A stretch of 42,540 nt of DNA, from assembly GCA_000482145.1 (NCBI GenBank), contig AUXH01000094.1:1-42540 (forward strand), written 5' to 3'. Origin of the DNA: Strigomonas culicis. Taxonomy: Eukaryota; Euglenozoa; Kinetoplastea; Trypanosomatida; Trypanosomatidae. Under the pieces are notes generated by a model. That model was not told the DNA's origin and ran no database searches. It saw only the letters and a list, made by a program, of their open reading frames with translations. A program made the position numbers and the translations under genes. Positions 18,182 through 28,800 of this stretch are shown here, piece by piece. Each line of letters begins with the position of its first letter. Position 1 is the stretch's first letter.

Positions 18182-18518
18182 GTGGTAGATAAGAGATAGA
18201 TAAGAAAGAAAGAAAGAAAGAAGGAGGGAGGAGCTACGTGGTTTTAGATGTACATTTTTTATTATTACTATTTTTCTGTTTTGTTTTCTGCATCTTTTTT
18301 TTGTTTTTCTTCTCTCTTTTCATATTCATATATTTGCTCTGTATATAGTATATGCACGTCGAATAGATGTTAACGGGTGTTTCTTATCATGTACACACCA
18401 AACTAGTAAAGCGCCATCCTTCTCCCCCTCTCCCCCTCTCTCTCTCTCTCTCTTCCCTTTACAAAGAAAAAAAAAGAAGAATAGTAGAAGAAAAAAGAGG
18501 AAAAAGAAAGCGTTTGAG
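18182..18518. other. Intergenic region
   Basis: Spacer with GAAA-type repeats at about 18203-18222, T-rich tracts near 18255-18320 and a strong C/T tract at 18417-18460. No gene is seen. Confidence 0.65.
18417..18466 (+). promoter_or_regulatory. Predicted trans-splice acceptor for the ankyrin gene
   Basis: An almost uninterrupted pyrimidine tract, mostly CT repeats, runs to about 18460 and is followed by AG at 18465-18466. The predicted 5' UTR is about 52 bases. Confidence 0.65.
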
Positions 18519-21500
18519 ATGCCGGCCAAAAAGAAGAGGGAAGTGGAGGATCCCGACCACCCGTGGGCGCAGCAACTGCAGCAGGCCATCCATGACTTGG
18601 ACATCAACGAAATAAAGAACATTGTGGAGAAGAAGCAAAACAAGTACGAAAATGCAAAAGATTTCTTGTTGAACGAAACCCATTACTACATTGTGCCCAC
18701 CACCACCACCACCACCAACAACAACAACAATAATAATAATAATAATAATCTTAAGACGACACTCAAAATGACTGCCTTCGCGGCTCTCATCTGTACCCTT
18801 CTGTACCACACGAACCAAAACTTGCACGACCCGTCCCGCAACGAGGAGAACGACTTTTTTTCCGAAAAGGCAAAAGAGATTCTCTTTTACTTTTTCGACC
18901 TGGGCATCACGATCAACGACACCTTCCCGCTGCCGTCCGAGAAGGACCTGCAGCATATCACGCTCCAGTGTCAGCTGCATCATGGAAACGACGGCCCGCA
19001 TGCTGGCAACGACCCCGCCAACCGCGTTCTGAGCGGCGGCCCCAGCTCCGCGGGGGAGCGGCAGAAGAGTCTCAGTGGCAACACGGGGAAGCTAAAAGGG
19101 GGGGTGAGCGTGGAGCGGGCGGAGGAGAGGGAGGACCTGAAGGATGACCCTACGACGGCGGTGGTCAAGGGTTCCCTACTGCACCTGCTTATTCTCCTCA
19201 AAGACTATAACTATTTGTTTTATTTATTAGATATCTTTACGTCCTTCCAGGCGGAGGCGGCGTACCTGCCGCCGCCGTACAGCATCGTGCGCGAGCTGCA
19301 GCAGGAGCAGGAGATGAACGCACACGCGCCGTCCGCGAGTGTCAGTTTCGCGAACGGCTCCACGTCGGCCGCGAACGCGGCTGGCCCGTCCGCGCGCCGC
19401 CCCTCCAGCCGGACGACGCAGAAAAACAAACCCTCCGCCGGAGCAGGCGCGGGGAGCGGCGCCGCCGCCGGCGGCAGGACGAGCAACCTGCTGCAGCGCA
19501 TGTGCGCGGAGCTTCAGGCTTTCCAGGCGAACAATCCGTACTACGCCTTGTATCATAAAAAAGGTCCGAATCCGCGAGAGGGTGCGGAGGGTCAGGAGCT
19601 GTACGAGCCGCTCCTCACGCCGGAGCTCTGCAAGGCGCGCCGGAGCCCGCTCGCGCCGCTCCTCCTCGACGTGTTTGGCCACCACCCACCGCACCCGACG
19701 GAGACAGACGACGAGGCCGGCGCGGCAGCCCCGCAGGAGCGCGAGGTGAACCACAACAGCAACGCGATCAAACGGCAGCTGCGCGCGCTCCTCGAGGCGT
19801 ATGCGCGCGAGCAGGCGGCGGGCGGCGCCAACCCACTGCTGCTGGACCTGTCGCTGCACACCTCCGCGTGGTGCAACAGCTCTGGTGCGAACGAGCCGCA
19901 GCCGCGGCTGGCCGGCAAGACGGCGATGCAGCTCTGCTTCTGCGAGTGGGATTTGCTGAGCCTGCGTCTCTGCGCGTACTACCGTCACCTCTACGTGCAG
20001 GGGCACCTGCCGGCGGACGACCACGACGCACACGCCGCCCTCGCCCCCCCTCTCAACGGCTTGCAGATGACGCCGCTGGCGCGCGCCTGTGTGACCGGCA
20101 ACCTGCCGCTGCTCTCCTTTCTGCTGGACGCGAACCTCACCACTGTCAGCGCCGGCGCCGCCGAGGCGGGCGCGCCGTTGCGGCCGCGGCCGGACGGGAC
20201 GGCAGCCGCCCTGCTGTACCAGATCTCCTCCGACGGGCGCTACACCCTGATTCACTACGCCGTTGCGCAGCCGCTTATTTTGTGTTTTCTCATTCAGCGC
20301 GGCCTGTCGATCGAGGCCGAAAACGCGTTTGGCGAGAGCGCGATCATCTCGCTGCTGCGGCACGGGACGAGCCGCAACGAGGCCCACCTGACGCGCTTTA
20401 ACGCGAACCACTACAACACCACAGCGCCGAATCTGAACGCGCACACGGTGTTCAACTGTCCCCGGCTGAAGGACAACGTGACGCTCGAGGCGAAGCCGCG
20501 GTGCGTGCAGGAAAACTATATTCTCGCGCCGCTGCCTAACGCCGGCGCCGCGGATGGCATGGGTGTCGGTGCGACGAATGCGCTCAACATGGTGAGTAAG
20601 GGTAAGCTGCTGGCGGCGGGGGCCGCGACCGCGGGCTCGCCGCTGCACGAGGCCGCGATGAAGGGCGTGCTGCGACGCCCGGTGCAGCTGGAGGATCAGC
20701 TCATGCTGACAAAGAACGACTTCTGGTTCTCTTTCTGTGATGTAGATAGCCCCAATGTGAATAATAGTGCGGACGGCAACAACAATAGCAGCAGCAACAA
20801 CAACAACAATAATAATAATAACCATAACAGCTTCATGACGGTGTTTTCCACGAGCCAGCTGATCCAGAACCTGATGCTCCTGGGCGCCAACCCACACGGC
20901 TTTGTGGACGACACGAGCCTCAACCTGTCGTACGTCATCTTCTCCGAGCGGGAGCTCGAGAAGCAGCAGAAGAAACATGAGGTGAGCGGCGCGCGCAATG
21001 CGTTCCATCGGAATTCGATCAGCTCCGGCACCTTTTCGGCCTCCGGCGGCGCCGCCGGGCGGCGCTTGAGCAGCGCCCACTCCAACAGCAGCGCCAGCTC
21101 CGCGCGGAAGAGCAGCAACAACCGCCTCCTCGGGAACGCCACGACCAACGTCCTGAGCTTCGAGGACCCGTCAGAGGGGGAGGACGGGGGCGAGCGCAAA
21201 AAGGGCGGGAGGGGCGCGCCGCCGGCGGTGAGCAGCCTAGCTGCGAACGCGGAGGAGGGCGGCGGCGGCGGCGGCCGCGCGCTGGACCGCCTGCGGCACA
21301 CCACGTCCACGCTGGGCGTGGAGGACCTCACAGCCAAGCTGGTGCCGGCGCGCAGCCCGCTGCACTTCACGCCACTCATCACCTCCATCCTGCACTACCA
21401 CCCCGAGATGGTGCGGAAGATGATCATGGAGTACTATTCCAACTGCATGAGCCGCGACGCGCAGGGCGCCTGCGCGCTGCATTACAGCTGTCTGCAGTGC

Positions 21501-24080
21501 GTCGACCACAAACCGGCGTCCGTCGGGGAGGAACGCGGCGGCCCGGCCAGCGACGCCGCGGACGGCGGCGGCGAGGCGAGCTGCTCCATCCTCAAGCTCT
21601 TGCTGACGCCGGCCGCCGTCCAGGACAGCGTGAATTACTTCTTCACGCAAAACGGCAGCGGCAATAACAACGAGGTGCTGAATGTGAACTTGATGGATAT
21701 CAATGTGATTGACATGAACGGGCGTACGCCGCTGCACTACGCGGCGGCGGTCGGCAATCTGCCCGCGGTGCGGCTACTCGCGCAGACCTTCAACGGCACG
21801 CCGAGCACCGGCAAGGACAAGGATGGGCTGATGCAGCAGATGCGGCTGCAGGTCGGTATGCCGGATCGCAACGGGTACACGCCGCTGCACTTCGCGGTCC
21901 GCTCGAAGCACGTCGCGCTCGTGTCCTTTCTGCTCTCGTACAACACGACCTTTGCGAGTAGCGCCAGCCCGCATGGAAACGCGGCCGGCGGCGGCAGCTC
22001 CGTGCTCTCGTCGCTGCGGCGCAAGCGTGGCAGCAACGCCGGCAATGCACTCAACGGGCCCGGCGCGGGTGGCAGCAAAACGCTGCCGTATCTGACCGTC
22101 AATGTAGACGCGGAGGAGGAGGTGACGCACTGCACCGCGCTGGAGCTCGCCATGCTGCAGGTGCACGAGACGAACCCCTACGCGTGGCACAACCACGCGG
22201 TGCCCCAGCGCGACCGCGAGGGCAGGCCGCGCGCGCGGTCGGAGGCCGAGGTGCTCGCGGCGCGCGGGCGGCTGAAGGAGGCAAACTTGGACTGCCTGCA
22301 GATGGTGCACGCGCTGCTGCTGGAGGGCCAGCTGTCGGCCGCGGCCCGCACCCCCAGCCCGTCGCTCTTTGCAGAGGAAGAAGAGGAGGAAGAGCTGACG
22401 CGGCCCTGGAGGCGCGACGCGCCGCGCATGGGCGGCGGCGGCACGCTGCTGCACTACGCCGTGCACCACGTGCTGTACACACTCACCAAGATGCTGCTGG
22501 ACTTCTACTTCGACTTCAACGCAACGAACGACGACAACGAGACGCCGCTCTTCACCGTTGTGAAAGACTACCTCTATGCGCAGCGACAGCGACAGCAGCA
22601 GGAGGAGGAGGAGGAGGAGGAGGAGAAGGCCCCGGCGGCAATCGCTGTCTCGCGCGCGGCGCTGCTGCGGCAGCGGCAGCAGATCCGTCTACACATTATC
22701 GAGCTGCTGCTCCGCAGCGGCGCGGACGTGGCGCAGCAGAGCGCGTCGCAGCTGCAGTCGGCAGTCCACCTCGTCGCTGAGGGCGGCGACGCGAAGCTGC
22801 TGCGGCTCTTCTTCTTCCCACTGCAGACGGCGGCCACGAACCTGCACGCGCAGAACTTGATCCAGAACGTCAGCTTTGTGCACCCCTCGTCCTTTGTCTT
22901 GGGCTCGGCGCCGGCGGCCGCGGACGGCGGCCGGTCGCCGCTCGCCCTGGGGCCCGCACCGGAGGAGGGCGGTGTATCGAGTGCGCTGCGGCGGATGCGC
23001 GAGCGCCAGGGTCAGCGGCAGGAGCGCGCGGCGGCGGAGTCGCCGGACCCCCTCGACCACAAGAGCACGTTCGACATCGTCGGCCCCATCAACGAGAAGT
23101 CCAAGTACGACGTGGATCATCTGCTCTACGCAGAGGTGAAGAGCGGCGGGGCGTCCAACGTGGGTGGGTTTCCGTCCGCAGCGCCGTTTGACGCCATGGG
23201 GCTGCTCGAGCCGCACGCCACGGAGTCCTTCTGGCGGCACATCAACAACAAGGGCGAGACGCCGTTCCACGCCCTGTGCGCGCCGGCGGCGGGCGACGAC
23301 GACGCGGCGGCCCCCACGGCGGTGAAGGCGCAGAAGCAGCGGGATAATCTGTTCGTCATGCAACAGCTGTACCACCACCTGTCGACGCGCTCCGAGAGCA
23401 GCCTCTCCACCCCGCGCCGCGCGGCGAACCACGACCACGCCGCCACCATCCAGTGGCCCGCGCTGCTGACCACGATGGATGCGGACGGCCGCACCCCGCT
23501 CTTCCACGCGGTCCGCAGCGGCTTCACGGAGGCCGTGGTGGATATGATCGCGCACGTGCGCCGGGCGCAGGAGAGGAGCCAGCCGTCGCGGCTGCAGCTG
23601 CTGTTTCTCCACATCGACGCGGACGGCCGCAACGTCCTGCACGAGTGGGTCACCGCCTGCGCACAGCAGCTGCTGCCGCCCGGCGCCGCGCACCGCCCGC
23701 GGCCGCCGCCGCCGCCGGCGGCGGACGCGGCGGCCACCCTGCACGCGCTGAGCGACCTGCTGCGCATCCTCGTCGCGGAGGTGAAGGAGGCGGTGCGGCT
23801 GGTTGCCAAGCGGCGGGCGCAGCAGATCTATCACTTGGACGGCATGCTGCCGAGCCTCTCACTCGGCCACCCGTCCAGCACCGCGGAGACGGTGGCGCAG
23901 AGCAGCATCACGTCGCTCCTCCGGCAGAGGAAGACCGGTACGCCGCACGCGGCGAGTGGGTGGAGGGAGGTGCTGTTTGGGCAATCCGACGTGGACGGCC
24001 GCACGCCCTTCTTGCTGGCCGCCGCGCTCGGCGTCGCCGAGGCGGCGCAGATGATGACCGCTGTTCTTCGGGAGAAGTAA
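18519..24080 (+). CDS. Giant ankyrin-repeat protein
   Basis: A 1853-residue protein with scattered ankyrin repeats. Ankyrin repeats are protein-binding helix-turn-helix units; no catalytic domain is visible. Clear repeats start at about residue 1065 (DMNGRTPLHYAAAVGNLPAV), 1116 (DRNGYTPLHFAVRSKHVALV), 1308 (TLLHYAVHH, then NETPLFTVV), 1654 (DADGRTPLFHAVRSGFTEAV), 1700 (DADGRNVLHEW) and 1824 (DVDGRTPFLLAAALGVAEAA). More degenerate units occur before residue 700, for example MTPLARACVTGNLPLLSFLL. Between them are long low-complexity insertions of Ala, Gly, Glu and Asn. The N-terminus is basic (MPAKKKREVE), followed by a helical segment and a Thr then Asn tract at 18699-18749. No transmembrane segment is evident. 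The partner and location are unknown. Confidence 0.85.
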   Translation: MPAKKKREVEDPDHPWAQQLQQAIHDLDINEIKNIVEKKQNKYENAKDFLLNETHYYIVPTTTTTTNNNNNNNNNNNLKTTLKMTAFAALICTLLYHTNQNLHDPSRNEENDFFSEKAKEILFYFFDLGITINDTFPLPSEKDLQHITLQCQLHHGNDGPHAGNDPANRVLSGGPSSAGERQKSLSGNTGKLKGGVSVERAEEREDLKDDPTTAVVKGSLLHLLILLKDYNYLFYLLDIFTSFQAEAAYLPPPYSIVRELQQEQEMNAHAPSASVSFANGSTSAANAAGPSARRPSSRTTQKNKPSAGAGAGSGAAAGGRTSNLLQRMCAELQAFQANNPYYALYHKKGPNPREGAEGQELYEPLLTPELCKARRSPLAPLLLDVFGHHPPHPTETDDEAGAAAPQEREVNHNSNAIKRQLRALLEAYAREQAAGGANPLLLDLSLHTSAWCNSSGANEPQPRLAGKTAMQLCFCEWDLLSLRLCAYYRHLYVQGHLPADDHDAHAALAPPLNGLQMTPLARACVTGNLPLLSFLLDANLTTVSAGAAEAGAPLRPRPDGTAAALLYQISSDGRYTLIHYAVAQPLILCFLIQRGLSIEAENAFGESAIISLLRHGTSRNEAHLTRFNANHYNTTAPNLNAHTVFNCPRLKDNVTLEAKPRCVQENYILAPLPNAGAADGMGVGATNALNMVSKGKLLAAGAATAGSPLHEAAMKGVLRRPVQLEDQLMLTKNDFWFSFCDVDSPNVNNSADGNNNSSSNNNNNNNNNHNSFMTVFSTSQLIQNLMLLGANPHGFVDDTSLNLSYVIFSERELEKQQKKHEVSGARNAFHRNSISSGTFSASGGAAGRRLSSAHSNSSASSARKSSNNRLLGNATTNVLSFEDPSEGEDGGERKKGGRGAPPAVSSLAANAEEGGGGGGRALDRLRHTTSTLGVEDLTAKLVPARSPLHFTPLITSILHYHPEMVRKMIMEYYSNCMSRDAQGACALHYSCLQCVDHKPASVGEERGGPASDAADGGGEASCSILKLLLTPAAVQDSVNYFFTQNGSGNNNEVLNVNLMDINVIDMNGRTPLHYAAAVGNLPAVRLLAQTFNGTPSTGKDKDGLMQQMRLQVGMPDRNGYTPLHFAVRSKHVALVSFLLSYNTTFASSASPHGNAAGGGSSVLSSLRRKRGSNAGNALNGPGAGGSKTLPYLTVNVDAEEEVTHCTALELAMLQVHETNPYAWHNHAVPQRDREGRPRARSEAEVLAARGRLKEANLDCLQMVHALLLEGQLSAAARTPSPSLFAEEEEEEELTRPWRRDAPRMGGGGTLLHYAVHHVLYTLTKMLLDFYFDFNATNDDNETPLFTVVKDYLYAQRQRQQQEEEEEEEEKAPAAIAVSRAALLRQRQQIRLHIIELLLRSGADVAQQSASQLQSAVHLVAEGGDAKLLRLFFFPLQTAATNLHAQNLIQNVSFVHPSSFVLGSAPAAADGGRSPLALGPAPEEGGVSSALRRMRERQGQRQERAAAESPDPLDHKSTFDIVGPINEKSKYDVDHLLYAEVKSGGASNVGGFPSAAPFDAMGLLEPHATESFWRHINNKGETPFHALCAPAAGDDDAAAPTAVKAQKQRDNLFVMQQLYHHLSTRSESSLSTPRRAANHDHAATIQWPALLTTMDADGRTPLFHAVRSGFTEAVVDMIAHVRRAQERSQPSRLQLLFLHIDADGRNVLHEWVTACAQQLLPPGAAHRPRPPPPPAADAAATLHALSDLLRILVAEVKEAVRLVAKRRAQQIYHLDGMLPSLSLGHPSSTAETVAQSSITSLLRQRKTGTPHAASGWREVLFGQSDVDGRTPFLLAAALGVAEAAQMMTAVLREK
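18717..18749 (+). repeat. Asn-coding AAC/AAT tract
   Basis: Eleven Asn codons in a row, AAC first and then AAT, directly after a run of Thr ACC codons inside the ankyrin gene. Similar tracts occur at 20796-20822, 25947-25985 and 42412-42447. Confidence 0.85.
20796..20822 (+). repeat. Asn-coding AAC/AAT tract
   Basis: Nine Asn codons in the ankyrin gene, flanked by Ser and further Asn codons. It falls between folded segments and probably forms a flexible linker. Confidence 0.8.
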
Positions 24081-24293
24081 AGTCGACAGACGAATGTAAA
24101 TATGTACTAAAAAAAAAAGATGTTCATATGTAAAATTGCATTACATACACACACAAATATGTACAATTGAAAAATCATATTAAAAAGAAAACACGTCAGT
24201 ATTGGTAGCATTACGATTATAATTATGCCGATGTGGACAGATCATTTGGGTGGTGTATTCGTTAACAAAACGAAGAAAAAGCAGGATAGCATT

Positions 24294-24337
24294 GTTTTCT
24301 CTTTTCCTTTCATCTTCTTTTTTTTTCTTTTGAAAAG
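24294..24337 (+). promoter_or_regulatory. Predicted trans-splice acceptor for the nitroreductase gene
   Basis: A T/C-rich tract ends near 24331 and the next AG is at 24336-24337. The predicted 5' UTR of about 89 bases would include the (TA)n repeat just before the ATG. Confidence 0.55.
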
Positions 24338-24389
24338 CTACTTTTATCGTTATCGTTCAAATACATATAAATTAATTATTAAAGAAGAA

Positions 24390-24416
24390 ATATATATATA
24401 TATATATATATATATA
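24390..24416. repeat. (TA)n microsatellite in the predicted 5' UTR
   Basis: About thirteen TA units end roughly ten bases before the nitroreductase ATG. Length variation here would alter the 5' UTR. Confidence 0.85.
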
Positions 24417-24426
24417 GGTTGGGAAA

Positions 24427-25452
24427 ATGCGCTCCTCTCGTTTCGCCTTGCAGCTCCACCCCAGCACGCCCCACGCGCACCCTCACACGTCCGCCGCTGC
24501 TTCCACTAGTTTCCTCGGCCTCTACTATAAACTGCAACACTTCTGGCGGGCCGTCGCCATCACTTACCGGGGACTGCAGGAGGCGCCACCGCGTGCGGGG
24601 CATCCGAGCCGGTCCGACGCGCCCCCGTGCGCCGCCTCGTCGGCGCTGCCCGAACTGGAGGCGCTGGCCGCCGTGGTCCACACGCGCTACGCCTGTCGCC
24701 GCTTCGACCCACAGCGGAAGGTGCCGCCGCCGCTGTTGGAGCGGCTGCTGCGGCTGACCACGCGCAGCCCGACGGGCTACAATCTACAGGGCTACCACCT
24801 CGTGGTGCTGGAGCGCGAGGCGGACAAGCAGGCGGCCTGCGTCGCGTGCCTCGGGCAACGGCAGGTGCTGGACGCCTCGCACCTGGTGCTCTTCGTCGCG
24901 GACAAGGAGTGCGAGCGCAACGCGCCGGCGGCGCTCGAGCTCGGGCTGGACACCACGTACTACCGCAGCACCCTCTACGGCCCGAGCTACCTCCGACAGG
25001 TGTACTATTACCTCCACGGCGGCCCCGCGAACAGCATGGCCTGTCTGAAGCGCAGCGTCTCGGAGTTTTACACGTCGGCGGTCAACCGCCACCACCGGAC
25101 GGCGAAGGTGGCGCTCATCACGGTGCCGGAGAGCCCGACCGCCTACGCGTGGAAGCAGGCGATGTTGGCCTGCGGGCTCTTCCTACACCTCTGCACCGCT
25201 GCGCGTGTACAGACCTCGCCGCTGGAGGGCTTCGATGAGACCGCGCTGAAGCACCTGATTGGGCTCGAGGAGCCGGGGAGCGCGCGCCACCGGGCCGCCG
25301 CCGCCGCGCACCACAACGCGAAGGACGCGAACCGCTACACCATCCCGGTGGTCGTCTGCGTCGGGTACGCCGCCGCGGGCGAGGGCGCCGCGCAGCACGT
25401 GTACAGCCCACGGTTTGCGCCATCCCACTTCATACGCTGGCATCGATTTTGA
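24427..25452 (+). CDS. NTR: FMN-dependent nitroreductase, trypanosomatid type I-like
   Basis: A 341-residue nitroreductase-family protein. These enzymes bind FMN and use NAD(P)H to reduce nitro compounds or quinones. The family N-terminal signature is visible: RYACRRFDP (from residue 87), a helix LLERLLRLTTRSPTGYNLQ (114-121 is the SPTGYNLQ loop that contacts FMN and substrate) and the strand YHLVVLE. Further on, WKQAMLACGLFLHLCTAARV followed by SPLEGFD matches the helix and loop near the dimer interface. The first 30 or so residues are rich in Ser, His, Arg and Pro and almost free of acidic residues, in keeping with a mitochondrial presequence. Length and architecture fit the trypanosomatid type I nitroreductase that activates nifurtimox- and benznidazole-type prodrugs. 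That orthology is likely but not proven by sequence alone. Confidence 0.75.
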   Translation: MRSSRFALQLHPSTPHAHPHTSAAASTSFLGLYYKLQHFWRAVAITYRGLQEAPPRAGHPSRSDAPPCAASSALPELEALAAVVHTRYACRRFDPQRKVPPPLLERLLRLTTRSPTGYNLQGYHLVVLEREADKQAACVACLGQRQVLDASHLVLFVADKECERNAPAALELGLDTTYYRSTLYGPSYLRQVYYYLHGGPANSMACLKRSVSEFYTSAVNRHHRTAKVALITVPESPTAYAWKQAMLACGLFLHLCTAARVQTSPLEGFDETALKHLIGLEEPGSARHRAAAAAHHNAKDANRYTIPVVVCVGYAAAGEGAAQHVYSPRFAPSHFIRWHRF

Positions 25453-25856
25453 TCCTTATAAATAACATAAAAAACAAAAAATGGATGCGTGTTGGTAGAC
25501 ACTCTGAACGAACAGTTTGAGATGCTAATGGTTACAGATAAATCTAAACGAACAAAAAAAAGGAAAAAAAAAAGACAGCTCATATGTTTGGTTATTTCAA
25601 TGAATATAATAATAAATACTATTACTGTATCGTTGTCTATTGTTTTCCCTTTTCTCTCTCTCTCTCTCTTATCTCCTCTTCTATATATATATCATCAAAA
25701 GGAAAAAAAGAGGAGAAGTTTAGAAAAATCTAACCAAAAAAAAAAACTTTAGATCCCATTGTATACAATTGCTCTTAGACGCTTGCTTTTCTTTTTTATC
25801 ACATTTTTTTTCCTTTTGTTTAACCTAGAGATAAAGTATATACATACATATTCATA
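25453..25856. other. Intergenic region
   Basis: AT-rich spacer with A-rich runs at 25553-25573 and 25735-25746, a (CT)n stretch at about 25655-25669 and a final T/C tract at 25784-25820. No gene is seen. Confidence 0.65.
25784..25828 (+). promoter_or_regulatory. Predicted trans-splice acceptor for the 1891-residue protein gene
   Basis: A long pyrimidine-rich tract is followed by CCTAG with AG at 25827-25828. The 5' UTR would be about 29 bases. Confidence 0.6.
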
Positions 25857-28800
25857 ATGTCTGCTCTTGATTCAAACTCCATCCATTTCTCTTTCACGTC
25901 GGAGGCGGCCTCGCAGCTGAATCATCATCTGCTTCTCGACCCAACTAATAATAATAACAATAATAATAATAATAATAATAATAATAGCAGCAGCCTTGAG
26001 TCTCGGCGGGTTGCCTCCTCCTTTCACTCTGACGCCCCCCAACACCAACAGCAGCAGCAGCAGCAGCATAACAATAGCAGTTCAAGTGCACCACACCGCC
26101 AAGACAGCGCCGTGGTGCCGAGCTACGAATCGATCAGCATTGAAGTGTTGGAGGCGTCGCCCGAGCCGCCCTCGCGCGGCGCGTCTCCGGAAGAAGCGGC
26201 GCTGCCAGCGGTGGTGGAGATCGACCGCAGCCCCACCCGCGAGAAGGCCGACGCTGGCACGGCGGAGCGCAGAGCCGTCGGCGGCAGCACCAAACCGGGC
26301 ATCCTCCACCCTGCGCCGTACGCGGCGCTCCTGCCGAACAACTTGCACTCCGTCATTGTCCAGCACGGCACCACCTTCACCAACGAGCTGGGTGAGACGG
26401 ATATGGTCACCGTGAGTGAGATGACGGCGCTGAAGCTCAACCCCACCGCCACCTTCGGCACGCTCCCCCTCGTGCCGCCGCTCCACAGCCGCAACGCCAG
26501 CCGCTCCGGGATGCCGCGGACGAACAGCGATTCGCTTGTGGAGCTGCCCGCCTCGCCCCGCCACCAGAGCAGCAACAATAATAATAATAATAATCAGAAC
26601 AATAGTGCGAGTGGTGCTCTCGCGGCTGCCCGGCAGGTGGAGCGGCCGCAGACGCAGGTGCAGCTATCCCCACAACAGCTGCAGCAGCTGCAGCAGCAAC
26701 AGAAAGGCCCCGTCCCGGCCCCGCTGGGCAGCGCGGTGCGCGCCGACCCGCTGCCCGTGCCGCCGCAGCCAGACAACAAGAACAATAAGGAGAAGAGTGA
26801 TACGAAAGGGAATAGAAATTCGGATCCCCAGACGCACAAGCGGAAGTCTTCACTTAAACAGAAATTTCTGCAGCTTTTTGGCGGAGGCAAGAAACACAAA
26901 ACGGATGCCGCAGCGCAGCATCAGGAAGCGGAGGAGGAGGTCGAGGATGACGACGCAGCCGCCCGCGCAGCCACCGGCAAAAAGAAAAAAAAGAACTCCA
27001 TCACCAAATTCTTTCAGCAGTTCTCCTCGTACATCAAGAAGAAAAACAGGGAAAAAAAGGAGCGGTACGCACGGAAGCGTGGCCTCAACGTGCCGCCGCA
27101 GCCGAATAAGGAAGTCAAAACAGCTCGGCCGCCGCCGGTGCTGATCGGCAAGCGCATCGCGGTCGACACGCCGCTGGATCACTCACTGCCGTCGATGGTG
27201 CCACTCAGTGGTAGTAACTCCACCTGTGCGGTTCTGTCCCCACTCGATGCCGGCCACGTGAACCGTCCGCCGGGTGGCGCGGATGCGCCGAAAGCCGCGC
27301 TGTTGGCGAATGTGAAAGCACGGCAGGCCGCCGCCGACGGCACAGCAGCGAGCGGCCACGCGCAACTCCGTGAAACGGCGGTGGATGCTAATAAAGCTAA
27401 AAAGGATCATACTAATAACAACAGCAAGACGAGCACGGGTAGGTGGTATAACAAAGCGAGTGGGCCGGTATCGCCGGTGCGGTCGCATCGCGGCTCCAGC
27501 AAAAGTCGGTCCGATGCAGCGGATTCTCTCCGATCCATTCCGTTCCACATCGATGGCAGCAGCAGCAGCGACGAGGCAGATGCGGGAGGCCACAAGCCAC
27601 ACCAGATGCACAGGCACCGGCAGGACGATGCAGCGCATCGAGCAAGCCGCAGCGCCACGCCGGACACGGATACGAGCATCCAGTTTCAATTCAGCGAGCA
27701 AAGCGGCTGCAGCCATCGCGCCGCGCGGAGCCGGTCCAACCGGCACGCGCAGCCTACCGTGACCCACTACGGCGATCCGAGTGAGAAGCTGGAGGAAGAA
27801 GTGTACCCTATTACAAACACGAGTGAAAACCAAAAACAAGAGGAGCCGGAGGACGGGACGCGGCGGCGGCGCCACCGCCGCCACCACCGCAGCAGCCAAG
27901 AGGACGACAACGACGACGACAATGACGACAAGGAAAAGAAAGAAAGAAGAAGGCACAAACATCACCGGCACCACCACCGCCGCCGCCACCACCGAACGTC
28001 GGAGCGCGAGGCAAAAGGGGAGACGACGGAGGCGACGAGCGGCGACACGTGCAGCACCAGCCACGGCCACGCCACGGGCGCGGCGCCACGCCGCGCACCC
28101 GCACGCCCGGATAGCCACGAGGCGGGGCGTCGCCCGCCGCTGCCGCGCCGCCGCGCGGCCAGCAGTGACACGGCGGACAGCAAGCGGCGCCGCTCGTATC
28201 CGCGGTACCGCCCCCCGCCGCGGCAGGCGACGAGTGCGACCTACGCGGAGCTCGCGGCGCTGCTGCCCGTTTACTTCGAACATCTCACCCACGCACAGCG
28301 GATGTACCTGTTGAAGGAGATCGACAAGCGGGAGTATCTGCGGCTGAAGCGTGCGCTCAGCGCGCAGAGTCGCGTACACTGCCCGGTGCGTCGCGTGGCA
28401 CGCGGACGAGCAGCGGCGGTGGTGGTGGTAGCCGCACAACGCCGCCCCAAATCACTGCCGCCACCGCCGGAACGAAAAACGGCAGTGCCAACGGGGCAGG
28501 CGCAGGAGCAGGCCGCCTCCCACAGCCGCCAGCGCCAGAAGCAGAAGCAGGAACAAGTCGCGGATCGCGCGCTGGAGCGTGTGTCGACGCGAGAGGTAAG
28601 CCTACAAGAGGAAATCAAAAAGTTGGATGAGACGCTGGAGGCAAAGCGGCGGAAGCGCATCCTTCTCGAACAACAAGCGCAACGGCCAGAGGCCCTCGCT
28701 GCCATGCCAATCAATGATCAGGCGATCCGTTCGGCTGCCTCAACCGCAAAAAAGAATAACAATAGTAATACGAAAAGCCATCATGCTAACAGTACGTTAT

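Larger units (their letters stand above)
24081..24426. other. Intergenic region
   Basis: AT-rich spacer with an A run near 24110, a pyrimidine tract at 24294-24330 and a (TA)n repeat at 24390-24416 close to the next start codon. No gene is supported. Confidence 0.65.

Noticed and set aside
26637..26664. TQV in RPQTQVQL as an LC8-binding site in the 1891-residue protein
   Set aside because: It lacks the usual third Thr and preceding Lys pattern, and it sits in a Gln-rich stretch where such triplets are expected by chance.
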